NCBI RefSeq assembly: GCF_000230895.2
Contig: NC_016604.1
Span: 4,402,001-4,466,000, forward strand
Direction: 5' to 3'
DNA length: 64,000 bases
Source: Mycolicibacterium rhodesiae NBB3
Lineage (GTDB): Bacteria; Actinomycetota; Actinomycetes; Mycobacteriales; Mycobacteriaceae
The notes beneath the pieces are model-generated. The model made no database searches. It was not told where the DNA came from and worked only from the letters and a program-made list of their open reading frames with translations. Shown piece by piece: positions 1-8,063 of this stretch (within the stretch, counting starts at the first letter, position 1; each line of letters starts with the position of its first letter). A program made the position numbers and the translations under genes.

Positions 1-54
1 AGGACGCCGCCTTGCGTTGTCGAGTTTGGACAGCGCAGGCGCGGCGGTCCTCAT
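1..54 (-). CDS. Possible 5' end of a gene running off the left edge
   Basis: On the minus strand an ATG at 52-54 opens a frame of 18 codons that is still open at the window edge. The first residues read MRTAAPALSKLDNARRRP. Only a weak GAGG lies upstream. It would be divergent from the secreted-protein gene that starts at 234. The fragment is too short to assign to a family, and it could be non-coding. Confidence 0.25.
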   Translation of the reverse strand, partial: MRTAAPALSKLDNARRRP

Positions 55-233
55 GTTGAATGAAATGGCCTCGGTCGAATCCGTCTCTGGGCGACCACTA
101 CCCGACAGCAGGATGTACCCGATCATCAGGCCCGACGACAATTCGTCGGGCCTGGTTCTCGTCGTGCACAGGCAAGTCAATCGGTGGCGACCGAAAGGCG
201 CAACGAAACAGAAACGTATAGAGGGAGATTGAG

Positions 234-557
234 ATGTTGAATATAGCCGTCACAGTTGGAACACTCGCCGCGACCACCGCGCTCGGTCTGAGCGCCGCCG
301 CCGCGGCCAGTGCCGCTCCCAGCGGCGTCAGCGCGGTCGACCAGACCATCGGCGACCTTCGGTCCGAGGGCTACAACGTGATCGTCAGCCGGACCGGTAC
401 GGGCTCACCTGATCAGTGCACGGTGACCGGAGTGCGCCCCGGCCAGACATACTCACGCACCGACTCCGGTGTGCCTGGAAACCTTCTCGGCACGCCCGGA
501 CCCAACATCGCCACGACCGTGCTGAACAAGACGGCGTACGTGACGCTCAGCTGCTGA
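234..557 (+). CDS. Small secreted mycobacterial protein of unknown function
   Basis: A 107-residue protein with an N-terminal hydrophobic Ala-rich signal sequence (about residues 1-28, likely cleaved after AAAASA). The mature part is about 80 residues with exactly two cysteines, at 62 and at the C-terminal residue 107, which could form a disulfide. A GGGAG ribosome site lies a few bases before the ATG. Small exported proteins of this layout are common in mycobacteria. I recognise the style but not a named family, so no function is assigned. It is monocistronic; the next gene is convergent. Confidence 0.75.
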   Translation: MLNIAVTVGTLAATTALGLSAAAAASAAPSGVSAVDQTIGDLRSEGYNVIVSRTGTGSPDQCTVTGVRPGQTYSRTDSGVPGNLLGTPGPNIATTVLNKTAYVTLSC

Positions 558-590
558 TGAGCAGGCAGGCCCTTTGCTGGGGCCTGCCGT

Positions 591-1754
591 TCACGGTGTG
601 TTCCGCGCCGCGAAGTGCCGCAGGCGCGATCCGATGGCGGCGGCGCGTTCGGCCTCGGTGACCCGCTGCTTCGCGTCGAAGTGGTCGCCGATCTCGTTGG
701 TCTTGATGACCGTGAGAGCCGGGGCCGCGGGCTGTTCGGGTGTACTCGCACGCCACGTCACGATGCCGCTCCGGTAGCCCCGCGCGTCGAGCCAGTTCTG
801 CACTCCGAAGTCATTCGTGGACAGCAGAATCCGCACTCGCCCGTCGTCTACGACGGACTGCCCCAGGTTGAGACTGGTCTGCCTGGTCTCGATGTCGATC
901 ATTTCGCTCCACGCGTTGGTCAGGCAGATGCCGACGTAGGGAGCGCCCGGCGGCACCTCGTATTCGATGACGGCGGCTTCGTCGTCCCGCAGTTCCCAGG
1001 CGATCGGGACGAACCATGCGCCGGCCATCGCCGACGGCGGCTGCATCGGCGCGATGACGAAGTTCTTCGGCAGTGAACCGAACACCCGCGCGGGAATGTC
1101 CTTGACCCACATGGTGAACAGGTCGCGCGAGGCCGTGAGGTGCGCATCGAAGCTCGCCACGGACTGCTCGACCGAATTCGGGCCGGCAGGCGTGCCAGGA
1201 TTCAGGCACTCGATGCGGATGGCGCCCTTCAGCTGTGCGTCCCAGTCACCGAACGTCTGATAGCAGCAGAACGAGTCGGCACCGGGTGGAAGCTGAAACC
1301 AGTTGGCCGCCTTGCCCATCTTCTCTCTGCTGAAGAAGATCTCGAACGAGCCGTCCGGCTCGACGACGAGATCATCGGCAAGCGCCTTCACCGCGTGCGC
1401 CTGGTCGTCCTTGCCCGCGTAGACACCGAAGGTCGTCTGGGCGGCGGAGCCGAGCCGGCCGTACACCCGGTAGTCGTGTGCGTCGTTTATGCGCGCGGAC
1501 AGGTAGAGCGTGTCCGGGTTGGAATGGCCCCAATTCCACGGCGAGTACTGCGCGTTGATCAACGTCGGATGTGCCGGATCGCTGCGCAGTTGCAGACCCA
1601 TGTATTGAATGTGGCCGACCATGTGACCGAGCAACGCGGCGACCGTACCGTCGTCGAGATCACCCTGCCCCAAAGCCAGGTCGAGCAGCTCGTCGTGCAG
1701 TTCGCGGAAGCGCCCCCAGGCGGCGCGAATCGCGCTACTGCTGTGGTCGGTCAC
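591..1754 (-). CDS. DUF1214 domain protein
   Basis: About 387 residues. The frame stays open upstream to 2102, but that part is antisense-type low-complexity sequence. The GTG at 1752-1754 gives a natural N-terminus (VTDHSSSAIRAAW) and overlaps the end of the upstream sulfotransferase gene by 20 bases, so translation is probably coupled. Residues such as SPWNWGHSNPDTLY and the C-terminal half with its WFVPIAWELRD stretch are typical of DUF1214 proteins, often found beside DUF1254 or sulfotransferase genes in actinobacteria. The biochemical role is unknown. It is likely in an operon with the sulfotransferase and under the divergent TetR regulator. Confidence 0.8.
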   Translation of the reverse strand: MTDHSSSAIRAAWGRFRELHDELLDLALGQGDLDDGTVAALLGHMVGHIQYMGLQLRSDPAHPTLINAQYSPWNWGHSNPDTLYLSARINDAHDYRVYGRLGSAAQTTFGVYAGKDDQAHAVKALADDLVVEPDGSFEIFFSREKMGKAANWFQLPPGADSFCCYQTFGDWDAQLKGAIRIECLNPGTPAGPNSVEQSVASFDAHLTASRDLFTMWVKDIPARVFGSLPKNFVIAPMQPPSAMAGAWFVPIAWELRDDEAAVIEYEVPPGAPYVGICLTNAWSEMIDIETRQTSLNLGQSVVDDGRVRILLSTNDFGVQNWLDARGYRSGIVTWRASTPEQPAAPALTVIKTNEIGDHFDAKQRVTEAERAAAIGSRLRHFAARNTP

Positions 1755-3039
1755 GGGTGTCCTCGATTCCGTAGAAGTCCCTGTAGTACTGGAACTGGGG
1801 CCATAATTCGTCGACGTCCAGCCCGTAGTCGGCAGCGTCGTAGATGTTGGGCTTGCGGGCCGACTGGCCGCGCTTCGCCATGAACCGGACCATCTTGCGG
1901 CGTGTCTGCTCCGTGAGTTCGATTCCGAAGTGCGAGTAGATCTCCTCGACGCAGGCCATCGGTTCTCCCACCATGCGGTCCATGGGGAAATCGAGGAACT
2001 GGTCGGACCGCGCGGCGAACTGCTCACGCAGCTCGACGTTGCGCTCGAGCATTCCGCCGGTGCGCCAGCGCATGTATCGGCCGTGATCGTGCCAGTCGAC
2101 ATTGTCGTCGACCATCGCGAAGACCGTCCCAGTCAGCTTGCAACTCGATGCGACGACCTCGGTCGGTTCGCGATACGTCGTCACCAACCGGGCATCGGGA
2201 AAGACAGTGAGGATCTTGTCGATGTTGTTCATGTGCGGCGGAGTCTTCAACAACCAACTCTCCGCCGGGCGCAGGCCGCCGCTCTGCATGTACTGCAGCA
2301 GCAGGCGCTGCTCCTCGTAGACCCATGTGCGGTCCTGCTCGGCCAACCACCGGTCGTAGCTCTGACAGTTGAACATCACATGGAAGGTCTCGCTGTGGAA
2401 GGCGTAGGCGTGCAACAGTGCGCACTCCTGGGCCTCCCACGCGCCCATGGGGTGCGCGGCGTCGAGATCCGGTGCCAGCGACAGACTCCGGTCGATCAGC
2501 TTCTGACTGCGCTTGATCCGAGGATCGGTCTGCATCGTCGCGGGATCCAGCGGCGGGTGCAGTTCGTCGCACTCCCAGGTAAGGGGATAACGGAAGCGGT
2601 CGTCCTGGCTCAGCAGGTGATGGGTGATCGTCGTTCCCGTTCGCGGCGCACCGACGAGGAAGATGGGTTTCTCGATGACTTCGAGGCGGATCTCGGGGTG
2701 GGTGCGTAGGTGCTCGGTCAACAGGAGTCGTTGGCGGAGCAGGTTGGTGATGTGTGATGTGGCGATGATCCGACCGATGCCGTTCAGACGATCCTCGGAC
2801 TCGAGGGCGTCGATGAGTCGGTCCAAGCCTTCTTCGAACCGCGGATCGCCAAAGTCTTTGAGGCCGTTGGCCTGTCGGCTGGCCCGGTCCATCAGGGCAC
2901 GCTTGCGCAACTTCATGGGGCGGGCCCCGAACCGGCGGGCGGTGCGGTAACCGAGGTTCAGCACCCGAATGGGCAGCGGCCGCGGCGGCGCGTCGATGGC
3001 GATGTGGATCACCCCTCTGCTGCGTAGGCGCCGCTGCAC
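1735..3039 (-). CDS. Sulfotransferase family protein (PAPS-dependent type)
   Basis: A 434-residue protein with the 5'-phosphosulfate-binding loop VGAPRTGTT at about residues 129-137. A downstream RLVTTYREP segment (about 280-290) fits the 3'-phosphate binding region of the Sulfotransfer_3 group. Such enzymes move sulfate from PAPS to a hydroxyl of a lipid or small molecule; the acceptor cannot be read from sequence. The start is uncertain: GTG at 3039 or GTG at 3012, and neither has a strong ribosome site. It is first gene of a two-gene unit with the DUF1214 gene and divergent from a TetR gene whose predicted operator sits in the shared 56-bp spacer. Confidence 0.85.
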   Translation of the reverse strand: MQRRLRSRGVIHIAIDAPPRPLPIRVLNLGYRTARRFGARPMKLRKRALMDRASRQANGLKDFGDPRFEEGLDRLIDALESEDRLNGIGRIIATSHITNLLRQRLLLTEHLRTHPEIRLEVIEKPIFLVGAPRTGTTITHHLLSQDDRFRYPLTWECDELHPPLDPATMQTDPRIKRSQKLIDRSLSLAPDLDAAHPMGAWEAQECALLHAYAFHSETFHVMFNCQSYDRWLAEQDRTWVYEEQRLLLQYMQSGGLRPAESWLLKTPPHMNNIDKILTVFPDARLVTTYREPTEVVASSCKLTGTVFAMVDDNVDWHDHGRYMRWRTGGMLERNVELREQFAARSDQFLDFPMDRMVGEPMACVEEIYSHFGIELTEQTRRKMVRFMAKRGQSARKPNIYDAADYGLDVDELWPQFQYYRDFYGIEDTRDRPQQ

Positions 3040-3077
3040 GACGCGCGAGGATGCCCTTTGTCTTCCAGCCCGAATAA

Positions 3078-3098
3078 CATTACGATCTTAACGTAATG
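3078..3098. promoter_or_regulatory. Perfect 21-bp inverted repeat, likely TetR operator
   Basis: Arms CATTACG (3078-3084) and CGTAATG (3092-3098) are perfect complements separated by 7 bases. The last three bases of the right arm are the ATG start codon of the TetR gene (3096-3098). Its position in the divergent spacer and its symmetry suggest autorepression and control of the sulfotransferase operon. There is no room for a leader with a ribosome site, so the regulator mRNA may be leaderless. Confidence 0.65.
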
Positions 3099-3668
3099 CA
3101 GTCAATCAGAGGTCGGCCACGTGATCGGCGGATCGACGACGCCGTGTTGCGCGCGACGATCGAGCTGCTGGAGGAGGTCGGCTACACACGGCTGACCATC
3201 CCGCTCGTGGCGGCACGCGCCGGTGCGACGCCGCCCGCGGTCTACCGGCGCTGGCCGACGAAGGTCGAACTCGTCTACGAGGCCGTGTTCCCGACGCCAC
3301 CGAACGCGGAGTTGCCGCTGACCGGAAGCATCGACGACGCGGTCCGCACGCTCGTTCGGTCGTCGGTCGCGTTGTTCAGCGCGCCCGCGGTGCATACGGC
3401 GTGGTCGGGACTGATGGCCGAGTTGCCTTCTGAGCCAGGACTATCGGCTCGACTGCTCGGCCAGCAGCAGGACAGCACCTACCGACGGTTGCAGGGTTTC
3501 CTCGATGAGGCGGCGTCGGAAGGACGTGCCGCTCCGGGAGTCGACGCCCGCGTCCTGGTCGACATGATCGGTGGCACCGTGCTGATGGCACTTGCCAACG
3601 AACGGATGATCGACGACGCATGGATCGAGCAGACCTCGGCGCTGATCGTTGACGGGTTGGCGCGATAA
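3096..3668 (+). CDS. TetR/AcrR family transcriptional regulator
   Basis: 190 residues. The N-terminal helix-turn-helix spans about residues 10-60 (YTRLTIPLVAARAGATPPAVYRRW), followed by a helical ligand-binding domain of the TetR_C type. The ATG at 3096 lies inside a perfect palindrome, so the protein probably binds over its own start. It is divergent from the sulfotransferase/DUF1214 genes, which it is inferred to control. The ligand is unknown. Confidence 0.88.
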   Translation: MQSIRGRPRDRRIDDAVLRATIELLEEVGYTRLTIPLVAARAGATPPAVYRRWPTKVELVYEAVFPTPPNAELPLTGSIDDAVRTLVRSSVALFSAPAVHTAWSGLMAELPSEPGLSARLLGQQQDSTYRRLQGFLDEAASEGRAAPGVDARVLVDMIGGTVLMALANERMIDDAWIEQTSALIVDGLAR

Positions 3669-3746
3669 CCGGCGGAGAGTCCGGCTCAACCGCCTGATTT
3701 GATCTAAATTTGACGCCGTCATCCCCGACGACAAGGCAGGGTGCGC

Positions 3747-4562
3747 ATGGCGCCACAGCAACCGCGGTTCGGTGTATCGAAGGTGTTGGACGGCTTCCTC
3801 GATTCCCCGCTGTCGGGCATCGCGCCGTGGATCCTGCTGTCGGTCGTGGGCAGTCCGGGCCACTACGAGGCCGCCATCGCGATCGCCTTCGGGTTTTCAC
3901 TCGTCGTGCTGTGGGCCGGCCGCCGGCGCGGCGACCGGCTGCATTCACTGACGCTGTTCGGCGTCGTCTTCTTCGGCATGCTGCTGGTGGTCCGGGTGCT
4001 CGTCGGATCCGGCGTCGAAGCCTGGCTCAGCACATGGACAGGCGAGATGTCGAATATCGCGCTCACCCTGTTCGCGCTGACCACGCTGGCAACAGGCAGA
4101 CCGTTCACCTTGTCCTATGCCAAGGACATGACGCCCGAGGAGTTATGGGACACACCGGTATTCCTGCGGACCAACTTCGTCATCTCAGCAGTGTGGGCCG
4201 CCGCGTTCGCGTTCTGCGCGGCCATGGGCTTCATCGGGATCATCTGGCTGCACGACTCCGACAACTTCTGGACCGGATGGATCCTTCAACTCGGAGCGAC
4301 GTTCTTCGCGGTGGCGTTCACCGATGTCTACCCCGATTACGTCGGCGCCAAGCTGGACCGAATGGCGGGGGAGTCGACTGAACCCGTGCCGTCACTGCTT
4401 CCCATCGTGGACTGGATACCGATGTACGTCCTCATTGTCGGCGTCATCGGTTGGGTCATCGACGCGGTACCTGACTGGTTGGCGATCACCATGATCGCCG
4501 TCGGCGCAACGGGATCGGCGCTCGTGCGACGCTTCGCGCCGTCGACCGACAGCGAACCGTAA
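3747..4562 (+). CDS. Integral membrane protein, unknown function
   Basis: About 271 residues (or 273 if the GTG at 3741 is used). An AAGG at about 3733-3736 is better spaced for the ATG at 3747. Six to seven hydrophobic segments are visible, for example EAAIAIAFGFSLVVLW near residue 50, LFGVVFFGMLLVVRVLV near 80, a long pair around 150-175, and two at the C-terminus. No catalytic or transport signature was recognised. It follows the TetR gene on the same strand after about 80 bases, but a regulatory link is only a guess. Confidence 0.7.
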   Translation: MAPQQPRFGVSKVLDGFLDSPLSGIAPWILLSVVGSPGHYEAAIAIAFGFSLVVLWAGRRRGDRLHSLTLFGVVFFGMLLVVRVLVGSGVEAWLSTWTGEMSNIALTLFALTTLATGRPFTLSYAKDMTPEELWDTPVFLRTNFVISAVWAAAFAFCAAMGFIGIIWLHDSDNFWTGWILQLGATFFAVAFTDVYPDYVGAKLDRMAGESTEPVPSLLPIVDWIPMYVLIVGVIGWVIDAVPDWLAITMIAVGATGSALVRRFAPSTDSEP

Positions 4563-4570
4563 GAACGCGA

Positions 4571-5060
4571 TCACACCTCCGTCAGAGTCACACTGGCCGC
4601 AGACCGCGCCGGCACGTGCCCGAGGTAGCGCCAGCGCACACCGGTCTCTCCGAGTTCGACGTTGTCGGGCACCTCGAGGGGCGACCCACTCCTCGGGCAG
4701 ACCTTCGAAGCTGTCGAACCCGTACAGTCGGGAGTCGGCCGCTCTGGCGCATTCGGCCAACGTGGCGGTGGACGTCCCGATGCTCACGCCGAATTCGAGC
4801 CACAGGCCGGGTATCTGGATGTGGGTGGTCGCGTCACGAAGGTGGCGGGCCCTGGCGAGATCGCTGGGCTCGTCGCTGAATGCCAATGAATCCGAGAGCA
4901 GTAGGACTTCATCGCGTGCGATGGACTCCACCGACAACGTGGTTCGACATGATGGCCTCTTACTCCACCGATCGGGGGACAGGCGTGTCCCCAGCCCGTG
5001 GGGCCGATCAGCGGATTCCGGCGCAGCACCAGCTTTCGTAGCGTTTGCCACAACGTACAA
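4571..5060 (-). pseudogene. Truncated/frameshifted class I SAM methyltransferase (TylF-like)
   Basis: The minus-strand frame from about 4931 to 4671 encodes an unmistakable methyltransferase start: LWLEFGVSIGTSTATLAEC (SAM-binding glycine loop) followed by RLYGFDSFEGLPEEW, the hallmark of TylF/macrocin O-methyltransferase-like proteins. After APRG the frame turns into nonsense. In the neighbouring frame a plausible coding tail (VPDNVELGETGVRWRYLGH to a TGA at 4571-4573) follows immediately. The product would be far shorter than the roughly 200-250 residues of the family. I read it as a degraded gene, either one frameshift or the fusion of two broken genes. The sequence upstream of about 4935 is probably non-coding. 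It is divergent from the MetRS-like gene. Confidence 0.6.
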
Positions 5061-5091
5061 GACGGGCTACCGAGCCCTACGAAAGGCAGAC

Positions 5092-6477
5092 ATGACCGGT
5101 CATAACATCGACGTCATCTTCACCCCGCCGCCGACACCTGACGGCGGTCTCCACGTCGGCCACATCGCGGGGCCCTATCTGCGCGCGGACCTCAATCGAC
5201 GGCTGCTGGAGGCAGTCGGCAGTCCGGCAGCGCACGTCTCGCACATCGACAACTACCAGACGTACGTGACCAAGAAGGCGCAGCAGCTGGGCAAGGAGAC
5301 CAATCAGTTCCGCGACGAGATGACCGCACAGATCGGCTCCGACTTCGACGGCTTCGGAATACATTTCGATCAGAGCATCGACAACACCGCCGATGCTTAC
5401 CGCGTCTACCTGGCCTCCGGTCTGGCCGAACTCTTCGACAACGAGCGGGCGATCCGGCAGCCGGAGATCGTCGGGCAGGACACCCGGTACGGAGCCGTCG
5501 AGTCTTTCGTCTCCGGGACCTGTCCGAACTGCCTGCAGCGTGCCTTCATCAACGTGTGCGAGAACTGCGGCAGCCCCATGGATTTGGCGCGGGCTCTGAG
5601 CCCCGTCGAAGAATCCACCGGACGCTGCGAATTCGTTCAGGTGAACGACTCGCGGGTTCCGACGGCGTTCATGATCGACTACCAGGACATCGCCTGGCTG
5701 CAGGGATGGCACCTGGAAATCGACTCGGACAGCCCGTCGTTGATCCGGTTGATCCGTGAGCTGGAGCCCAGTCGCATCGCGCTGACATTCCGCAGCGACT
5801 ACGGATACATGGTGACACCGGGCAGGGTCGTCAATCCGTGGTTCGAGATCTTCTTCGCGCACTGCTATGCGCTGGGACAACTGTTGGGTCTCCCCGCCGA
5901 CCTCAGCTTCGGCCAGCTGAGGACAGAACTGTCGAAGGCCGACCTCCGACCCTGGGTCACCTACTACTTCGGGTTCGACAACAGCTTTTACTACGGCGTC
6001 CTGTTCCCCTTGCTCGCCCACATACTCGATGTTCCGACGATGATGCCAGACACCTTGAAGGCCAACAGGTTTCTGAAGATCAACGGAGCCAAAGTGTCGT
6101 CGAGCCGGGGCAACGCGATCTGGGCACGCGACCTGGCATCGCGCCATCCTGTGGCGACACTGCGCGGGGCACTGGCGGCCGTGACGCCCGAGGTCGCCGA
6201 GCTCGACTTTCACGAAGACATGCTGACCGCGATTTCGTCGTGGCCGGATCCGAGCGACTCTGCGCGGCCCATCTTCGACAGCCCGGCCACGCTGACGGGA
6301 AAGAACCTTCGCTCGACCCTCGAACTGCTGTCCTGCCCTGAACGGTTCTCTGTCGCTGAACTCCTCAACCGGATCGGCAACGCCGTGGCGTTCGCAGAAT
6401 CACCTCACGCGTTCGACGCCGAGCGCGTCGAACTGATCGGAATGGTTGCCCATTTGCGCAACGTCCTCGACATCTAG
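5092..6477 (+). CDS. Methionyl-tRNA-synthetase-like class I aminoacyl-tRNA synthetase paralogue, short form
   Basis: 461 residues. Class I core features are all visible: HVGH (HIGH-type) at 21-24, a CP-domain zinc knuckle CPNC (144-147) / CENC (156-159), and KVSSSRGN (KMSKS-type) at 334-341. The architecture is MetRS-like, but only about 120 residues follow KVSSS and the usual helical anticodon-binding domain and any tRNA-binding tail look reduced. The cell's true MetRS is not in this window. The ATG at 5092 is chosen because GAAAGG lies about 8 bases upstream; the frame continues open to 4762 but that part is antisense to the methyltransferase remnant. It lies in a pocket bounded by gene debris, suggesting horizontal acquisition. 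It could activate an amino acid for a non-ribosomal purpose, charge an unusual tRNA, or give resistance to a MetRS inhibitor. Function unproven. Confidence 0.8.
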   Translation: MTGHNIDVIFTPPPTPDGGLHVGHIAGPYLRADLNRRLLEAVGSPAAHVSHIDNYQTYVTKKAQQLGKETNQFRDEMTAQIGSDFDGFGIHFDQSIDNTADAYRVYLASGLAELFDNERAIRQPEIVGQDTRYGAVESFVSGTCPNCLQRAFINVCENCGSPMDLARALSPVEESTGRCEFVQVNDSRVPTAFMIDYQDIAWLQGWHLEIDSDSPSLIRLIRELEPSRIALTFRSDYGYMVTPGRVVNPWFEIFFAHCYALGQLLGLPADLSFGQLRTELSKADLRPWVTYYFGFDNSFYYGVLFPLLAHILDVPTMMPDTLKANRFLKINGAKVSSSRGNAIWARDLASRHPVATLRGALAAVTPEVAELDFHEDMLTAISSWPDPSDSARPIFDSPATLTGKNLRSTLELLSCPERFSVAELLNRIGNAVAFAESPHAFDAERVELIGMVAHLRNVLDI

Positions 6478-6677
6478 CCCAAGCATCCACTCACACCCAA
6501 GCTTCTGCTCATCGGCATCGGCGAGTGGGCGTGCAGGTCGCTGTCGCGGCCGGTCTCCGCGTGTACTGGTACCAGCCATGCTCCATCGGTGACTCGTGTT
6601 GGGCCGGCCCGGTGCGGGTCTTTCGCCAGATGACCGCGATACCAGCCATGCTCGATGAGGATCTGAGCCCGGTTCGG
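6478..6677 (-). pseudogene. Decayed coding remnant downstream of the cyclase gene
   Basis: No intact gene lies here. On the minus strand, in frame with and just after the cyclase stop, the sequence is open for about 60 codons and reads protein-like (AQILIEHGWYRGHLAKDP, then DGAWLVPVHAETGRD). There is no start codon or ribosome site. The first stretch resembles the N-terminus of DUF6197-type actinobacterial proteins, but that is recollection, not a search result. A 14-base direct repeat (TACCAGCCATGCTC) occurs at about 6569 and 6641. Confidence 0.3.
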
Positions 6678-8015
6678 TCAGTTGTGCACTGCTAGGACGG
6701 GCCAGCGGTCGGGTACGCCTTTGAGCTCGTAACTGCCGCGCTCGTCGAATGCGAGTCCCGATCCCAGCACCAGCGGGGGGACCGCACCCGATACCAGAAC
6801 CTCATCGGGTCCCGCGATTCCCATGATGCGCGCCGCGATGTGCACGGCGATGCCGTGGACGTCATCGTCCTCGATCTCGACCTCCCCGGTGTGCAGGCCG
6901 GCGCGAATGTGCAGTCCGAATTTGCCGACCGCATCGCGGATTGCGCACGCGCAGTTGATCGCCCGTGCCGGCCCGTCGAAAGTGGCGAGCGCTCCGTCGC
7001 CGGTGAATTTGACGACCTTGCCCCTGGCGTCGATGGCCTCCCGCTCGACCGCCTGGTTGTGCGCGGCGAGGATCGAACCCCATGCGTGGTCACCCAGAGC
7101 CGTTGCCCGCTCGGTCGATCCGACGATGTCGGTGAACAGCACCGTCGACAGCACACGGTTGGTCGGTCTGGCTCGTCGACCTCCGGTGAGGAACGCTCCT
7201 ATTTCGTCGAGCACCCGATCGGAGTCACCCGCGAACCATTCATGGTCGTTACCGTCGAGCGTCACCCGCCGCGCATTGGGAATCCGATCGGCTACGTACT
7301 TGGCGTGACCGGCGACGACGAACGGGTCGTCGCGTCGATGCAGAACAAGCGTGGGCGCCTGGATGCTCTCCAACACCGGCCGCATGTCGGTGTGCTGGAA
7401 CAAGTCGCTGACCGCCTTGAAATATCCGCGCCCGCCGGCCAGTCGTTCGCCGCGCCCATACCAGCGTCGTTTCGCCGCATCCTTGCGCCAGCTCGGCGCG
7501 AGCACCTCGATTGCCGCACCGCTTCCCGCGGTCTGGCCGACGAGGTCGGACAACTTGTCCAGCGACTGTTCAGGAATGGCGAACGGCTGATCCGGCGTCC
7601 GCAGGAAGTACGCGTAGGGGCTCCACAGCACGAGCGATCTCACCCGTTCGGGATGGGTCGCCGCCAAAAGCATTGCCGGAAGCGCGGATCCCGCCATCGC
7701 GAACACCGAAGCCCGTTCGCTGCCCGCGGCGTCGAGCACTGCGATGAGTCCGTCCGTCCACCCCTGCATCGCCGGACGTTCGTAGATCGGCACCGCATCC
7801 GAGCTGCCCACTCCCAGCAGGTCGGTCAGGATCAGCCGACCGAACGAGGCGAGACGTCGCAGTTGGTCGGCCACCGTGTAGTCGTCCCAGATCAGGTCGA
7901 TGGGAAACCTGGGTGTGGGTACGAACAACAGATCGGGGCCTGCGTTGTCCACGACTTGGTATGCGAGGTGGGCGTCGGCATCTCGCGCATAGACGGTTTC
8001 GGGTATCGCCGACAT
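6678..8015 (-). CDS. Alpha/beta-hydrolase fused to class III adenylate/guanylate cyclase (LipJ-like)
   Basis: 445 residues in two domains. Residues about 1-275 form an alpha/beta-hydrolase fold with a catalytic-type HEW near 259, but the nucleophile elbow reads AMAGSAL (Ser110), not a clean GxSxG. Residues about 288-445 are a class III cyclase: FTDIVGS (metal Asp296), KFTGDG (purine-specifying Lys336, metal Asp340) and HIAARI with Arg396. This is the layout of M. tuberculosis Rv1900c (LipJ). The expected product is cAMP, made in the cytoplasm, perhaps gated by ligand binding to the hydrolase domain. No operon partner is evident. Confidence 0.9.
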   Translation of the reverse strand: MSAIPETVYARDADAHLAYQVVDNAGPDLLFVPTPRFPIDLIWDDYTVADQLRRLASFGRLILTDLLGVGSSDAVPIYERPAMQGWTDGLIAVLDAAGSERASVFAMAGSALPAMLLAATHPERVRSLVLWSPYAYFLRTPDQPFAIPEQSLDKLSDLVGQTAGSGAAIEVLAPSWRKDAAKRRWYGRGERLAGGRGYFKAVSDLFQHTDMRPVLESIQAPTLVLHRRDDPFVVAGHAKYVADRIPNARRVTLDGNDHEWFAGDSDRVLDEIGAFLTGGRRARPTNRVLSTVLFTDIVGSTERATALGDHAWGSILAAHNQAVEREAIDARGKVVKFTGDGALATFDGPARAINCACAIRDAVGKFGLHIRAGLHTGEVEIEDDDVHGIAVHIAARIMGIAGPDEVLVSGAVPPLVLGSGLAFDERGSYELKGVPDRWPVLAVHN

Positions 8016-8063
8016 GTCAGGATCATGACAGCCAACCGGGTCGCCCGCCTGCTAAACGCGCCG

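Noticed and set aside
17..232. 71-codon plus-strand frame at the left edge
   Set aside because: No ribosome site, no domain, and it runs straight into the ribosome site of the secreted-protein gene at 234.
4762..5091. N-terminal extension of the MetRS-like protein
   Set aside because: It would place about 110 residues before the catalytic fold and is antisense to the methyltransferase remnant; the ATG at 5092 has a proper ribosome site.
5077..6213. 378-codon minus-strand frame opposite the MetRS-like gene
   Set aside because: No recognisable motifs, while the plus strand carries HVGH, zinc knuckle and KVSSS in order.
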